From positions 1-8,601 of the forward strand of contig JAGAAF010000019.1 in NCBI GenBank assembly GCA_017615435.1: a stretch of DNA of 8,601 bases, given 5' to 3'. Below the pieces are notes generated by a model. It saw nothing but the letters and a program-made list of their open reading frames with translations, was not told the DNA's origin and ran no database searches. This DNA is from Bacteroidales bacterium. Its GTDB lineage: Bacteria; Bacteroidota; Bacteroidia; Bacteroidales; UBA932. A program made the position numbers and the translations under genes. Below, in pieces: positions 6,264 to 8,601 of this stretch (its first letter is position 1; the number at the start of each line of letters is the position of its first letter).

Positions 6264-7643
6264 CTACGCTTTCGAGAGTTTGATATCCTTCGGGAGTATT
6301 TTCACACCCACGGAATCGTTTTTGTCCCAGATGTCGTTGGTATCCACCCACACGTTTTCTCCCGTTTCCGTTTTCACGGTGATGTGGTAGTGGTCGCCCA
6401 TATACAGGATGACGGCCACATTTCCGGTGACATCCGCATCCTCTTCGTGGTCCAGCAGGTCCACCTTTTCGAAAGCGACCTTTACGACGACTTCGTCGCC
6501 CACGGCGAAGCCTTCGGTGTCGCACTCGAATTCGGCGCCGAGGAACTCGACCTTCCCTTCTGCCGTCACCTCGCCGGCGAAAGTATTGCACTCGCGCTCC
6601 TTCTTCATCACCTGGATGTCGTCCGGATCGATGTAAAGCATCACTTCTGTTCCCACCTCGTACGGATCGTAGTCCTGGATCATCAGTTCGTAACCGGTGT
6701 CGGTGTCCACCCACATTTCGTAGTGAACGCCCTTGAAGATGCAGGAATTCACAGTGGCCTTGAACTGGCACTTCGCAGGATCCGTGGTGAAATAGATGTC
6801 CTCCGGACGAACCACCACGTCCACCTTTTCGCCGTCTGCGAATCCTTCATCCACGCAGTCGAACTCGTGCTTGATGAAGGCAACCCTGCGGTCGCGCAGC
6901 ATCCTGCCTTTCAGGATGTTGCTCTCACCGATGAAATCCGCCACAAAGCAGTTCACGGGCTCGTTGTAGATGTCCACCGGAGTTCCGATCTGCTGGATCT
7001 TGCCCTCGTTCATCACCACTATCGTATCCGAAAGGGTCAGCGCTTCTTCCTGGTCGTGCGTCACATAGATAAAGGTGATGCCGAGTTTCTTGTGCATCTC
7101 CTTCAATTCTATCTGCATATCCTTGCGCATCTTGAGGTCCAGCGCGCTGAGAGGTTCGTCGAGCAGAAGCACCTTCGGCTGATTGACGATAGCCCTCGCG
7201 ATGGCGATGCGCTGCTGCTGTCCGCCGGAAAGCGAGTTGACGTCGCGGTCTTCGTAGTCGGACATCGACACGAGTTTCAGAACGCGCTTCACCCTCTTGT
7301 TGATTTCCTCAACGGGCAGTTTCTGCAACTTTAGCCCGAAGGCGATGTTGTCGTAGACGTCCAGATGCGGAAAAAGCGCATACCTCTGGAACACCGTGTT
7401 GAGCGGCCTCTTGTGCGGCGGAAGCGGCGAAATGTCCTTTCCCTCGAGGGTGATTACGCCCGAATCGGGGCTCAGGAAACCCGCGATAAGTCGAAGGAGA
7501 GTTGTTTTTCCGCAACCGGAAGGGCCAAGGAAAGTGATGAACTCACCCTTGTTTATGTAAAGACTGATGTCATCGAGCACCTTTTTGTCGCCGAACGACT
7601 TGCTGACGTGCTCGATGTTGATGATGTGTGTTTCTTTTGCCAT
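6264..7643 (-). CDS. potA: Polyamine ABC transporter ATPase PotA with duplicated regulatory domain
   Basis: This 459-residue ATPase powers polyamine import from the cytoplasmic face. The nucleotide-binding domain (1-240) has Walker A GPSGCGKT (40-47), the Q-loop [10 protein letters not shown] (Q86), the ABC signature LSGGQQQR (138-145), Walker B VLLLDEP (158-164), the D-loop SALD (166-169) and the switch histidine VTHD (H196). The usual TOBE/OB regulatory domain follows at about 241-348. A second domain (about 352-459) repeats it: [19 protein letters not shown] (260-278) aligns with [19 protein letters not shown] (371-389), and [11 protein letters not shown] (307-317) with [11 protein letters not shown] (418-428). 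This makes the protein about 80-90 residues longer than E. coli PotA (378). The ATG lies 3 nt after the stop of the barrel gene, in TAGGAAATG. The context with potBCD fixes the transporter type. Confidence 0.96.
   Translation of the reverse strand: MAKETHIINIEHVSKSFGDKKVLDDISLYINKGEFITFLGPSGCGKTTLLRLIAGFLSPDSGVITLEGKDISPLPPHKRPLNTVFQRYALFPHLDVYDNIAFGLKLQKLPVEEINKRVKRVLKLVSMSDYEDRDVNSLSGGQQQRIAIARAIVNQPKVLLLDEPLSALDLKMRKDMQIELKEMHKKLGITFIYVTHDQEEALTLSDTIVVMNEGKIQQIGTPVDIYNEPVNCFVADFIGESNILKGRMLRDRRVAFIKHEFDCVDEGFADGEKVDVVVRPEDIYFTTDPAKCQFKATVNSCIFKGVHYEMWVDTDTGYELMIQDYDPYEVGTEVMLYIDPDDIQVMKKERECNTFAGEVTAEGKVEFLGAEFECDTEGFAVGDEVVVKVAFEKVDLLDHEEDADVTGNVAVILYMGDHYHITVKTETGENVWVDTNDIWDKNDSVGVKILPKDIKLSKA
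6270..6920 (-). repeat. Tandem duplication of the PotA C-terminal domain
   Basis: Residues 242-347 (6603-6920) and 353-458 (6270-6587) of PotA align without gaps at a constant offset of 111 residues (333 bp). Three blocks keep the offset: EFxC...EGFA.G (260/371), HY...V.T.TG (307/418) and P.DI (340/451). The copies have diverged strongly, so the duplication is old and both copies are under selection for the fold. Confidence 0.75.
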
Positions 7644-7646
7644 TTC

Positions 7647-8601
7647 CTACAGGTCGAAGTGAAGGTTGCAGGTTACGCCCACATTCACGGTGAATCCGGG
7701 AGCGAGATCGCCGAGACGGTAGCCGCCGAGGGCGTGGACACGAAGCCAGTCGATCGGGTTCCAGTGGAGACCGAGGGCTGCGCTCATATCTTCGAGGTTG
7801 CCAGTCGAAATGCGCTCATATGCGGCTCGTCCGAGAAGCTCGAACTCTTCCCCGAAGGGCACGGTGGCCATCAGGGAGGAGGTGAAGCCGTCCATAAGCA
7901 CGAAATTGTAGTCTCCGACCTTATTGTTGAAATCCGCGACTATGCGCGTGTCGCCCACATAGACCTGCGCTCCTGCGGAGAGCACTCCGATTCTTGTGCC
8001 GGCTCCGGTGCCGATCTCGTTGTATGAGACCATTGCCCCGAACGCGTCTTCCTGCTCATAGCGCACTCTCGCGCCATAGGTAAACAGACCGTCTTCGAAC
8101 GGACGTCCGCTGTAGGGAGAACTGCTGACCCTGAAATCGAGCGTCAGTCCCTCGAGCGGCAGCCACGATCCGCGCACGCCCCACTGGTAGATGGGCAGGG
8201 CGCTCCAAAGCGATGTGGCCATAGGGATATGGACGTCCCAATCGTATTCGTCCATCTCGTAAGTTCCCCAGGCGAGGGCCTCCTTGCCGAGGGTTATTGC
8301 GAAGTTGCCGGCAGAGTAGGTCAGGTACGCCCAGTCCAGCCAGTTAACGTCGTCTGAGTGCAGGGTGTTCACATAAAGACCAGCCGGATCTGAAGAGAGC
8401 CAGTGGTTGGAAACGCTGTATGAAAGATTTTCGGAAATGTTACCCTCGAGAAGGGTATAAAGAGAGGAGTTGCCGAGTGGGTCACCATAGAGGTATTCTG
8501 CCCTGGCAATAACGGATAACTCGGCATTGCTACCACCGAGTTCGTCAGCCTCTTGTGCGATCGCAAGAGAGCAGCACAGCAACATTGCTGCGATAACGAA
8601 T
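7647..8601 (-). CDS. Outer-membrane beta-barrel (porin-like) protein, 5' end outside window
   Basis: The family is not recognised by name. The frame stays open to the right edge (317 visible residues). The first visible residues, FVIAAMLLCCSLAIAQEADE, are the hydrophobic core and cleavage site (AIA/Q) of a Sec signal peptide, so the true start is just beyond the edge and the M at 8583-8585 is internal. The mature part lacks hydrophobic helices and shows alternating, aromatic-rich strands typical of barrels (for example WLDWAYLTY and FAITLGKEALAWGTYEMD). LGKEALAWG resembles the G(R/K)xxxxWG segment of several porin families. It is very acidic: I count about 39 Asp/Glu against 14 Lys/Arg after the cleavage site. 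The stop lies 3 nt before potA, so it is co-transcribed with the polyamine transporter. Polyamine passage across the outer membrane is inferred from context and charge. Confidence 0.8.
   Translation of the reverse strand, partial: FVIAAMLLCCSLAIAQEADELGGSNAELSVIARAEYLYGDPLGNSSLYTLLEGNISENLSYSVSNHWLSSDPAGLYVNTLHSDDVNWLDWAYLTYSAGNFAITLGKEALAWGTYEMDEYDWDVHIPMATSLWSALPIYQWGVRGSWLPLEGLTLDFRVSSSPYSGRPFEDGLFTYGARVRYEQEDAFGAMVSYNEIGTGAGTRIGVLSAGAQVYVGDTRIVADFNNKVGDYNFVLMDGFTSSLMATVPFGEEFELLGRAAYERISTGNLEDMSAALGLHWNPIDWLRVHALGGYRLGDLAPGFTVNVGVTCNLHFDL

Noticed and set aside
8583..8585. ATG at 8583-8585 as the start of the barrel gene
   Set aside because: The frame is open upstream to the window edge, and the residues before it continue the hydrophobic core of the signal peptide.

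Overview
The window reads as chromosomal DNA of a moderately GC-rich member of the Bacteroidota, most likely Bacteroidales. Supporting signs are a textbook Bacteroides-type promoter (TTTG, 19 bp, TAtcTTTG) upstream of rplS, mostly weak A-rich translation starts without Shine-Dalgarno sequences, a DnaJ with an enlarged loop after HPD, and a PotA with an extended C-terminus. The genus cannot be fixed from the sequence. Every gene lies on the minus strand, so the order of transcription is from high to low coordinates.

Region 1 (8601 down to 2368) is a tightly packed operon. It encodes an outer-membrane beta-barrel protein (5' end cut by the window edge), then the polyamine ABC transporter PotA (ATPase), PotB and PotC (permeases) and PotD (binding protein), and finally a P-loop nucleoside kinase of the uridine kinase/phosphoribulokinase family. 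Junctions are 3 nt, 3 nt, a 4-nt ATGA overlap, a second ATGA overlap and 1 nt. This indicates one transcript with translational coupling. The promoter must lie beyond the right edge. The annotated starts of potC and potD are internal to longer open frames and were set by the ATGA overlaps.

Region 2 (2367 to 605) is the chaperone pair grpE-dnaJ (2 nt apart). It follows a 78-bp gap that holds a hairpin next to the grpE start, a short palindrome and a repeated heptamer. GrpE is the nucleotide exchange factor and DnaJ the J-domain co-chaperone of DnaK. dnaK is not in the window.

Region 3 (604 to 1) is rplS (ribosomal protein L19) with its own promoter, a GC-rich hairpin, and a tRNA-Arg(ACG) gene.

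No gap without a gene exceeds about 100 bases. There is no mobile element, CRISPR array, phage gene or defence gene. I do not see a wholly undescribed system. The most interesting material is in the polyamine operon: a linked, very acidic outer-membrane barrel that could be a polyamine channel, a PotA whose regulatory domain is duplicated with an exact 111-residue period, a PotD that appears fixed to the inner membrane by a C-terminal helix, and a kinase that lacks the N-terminal domains usual for its closest long-form relatives.
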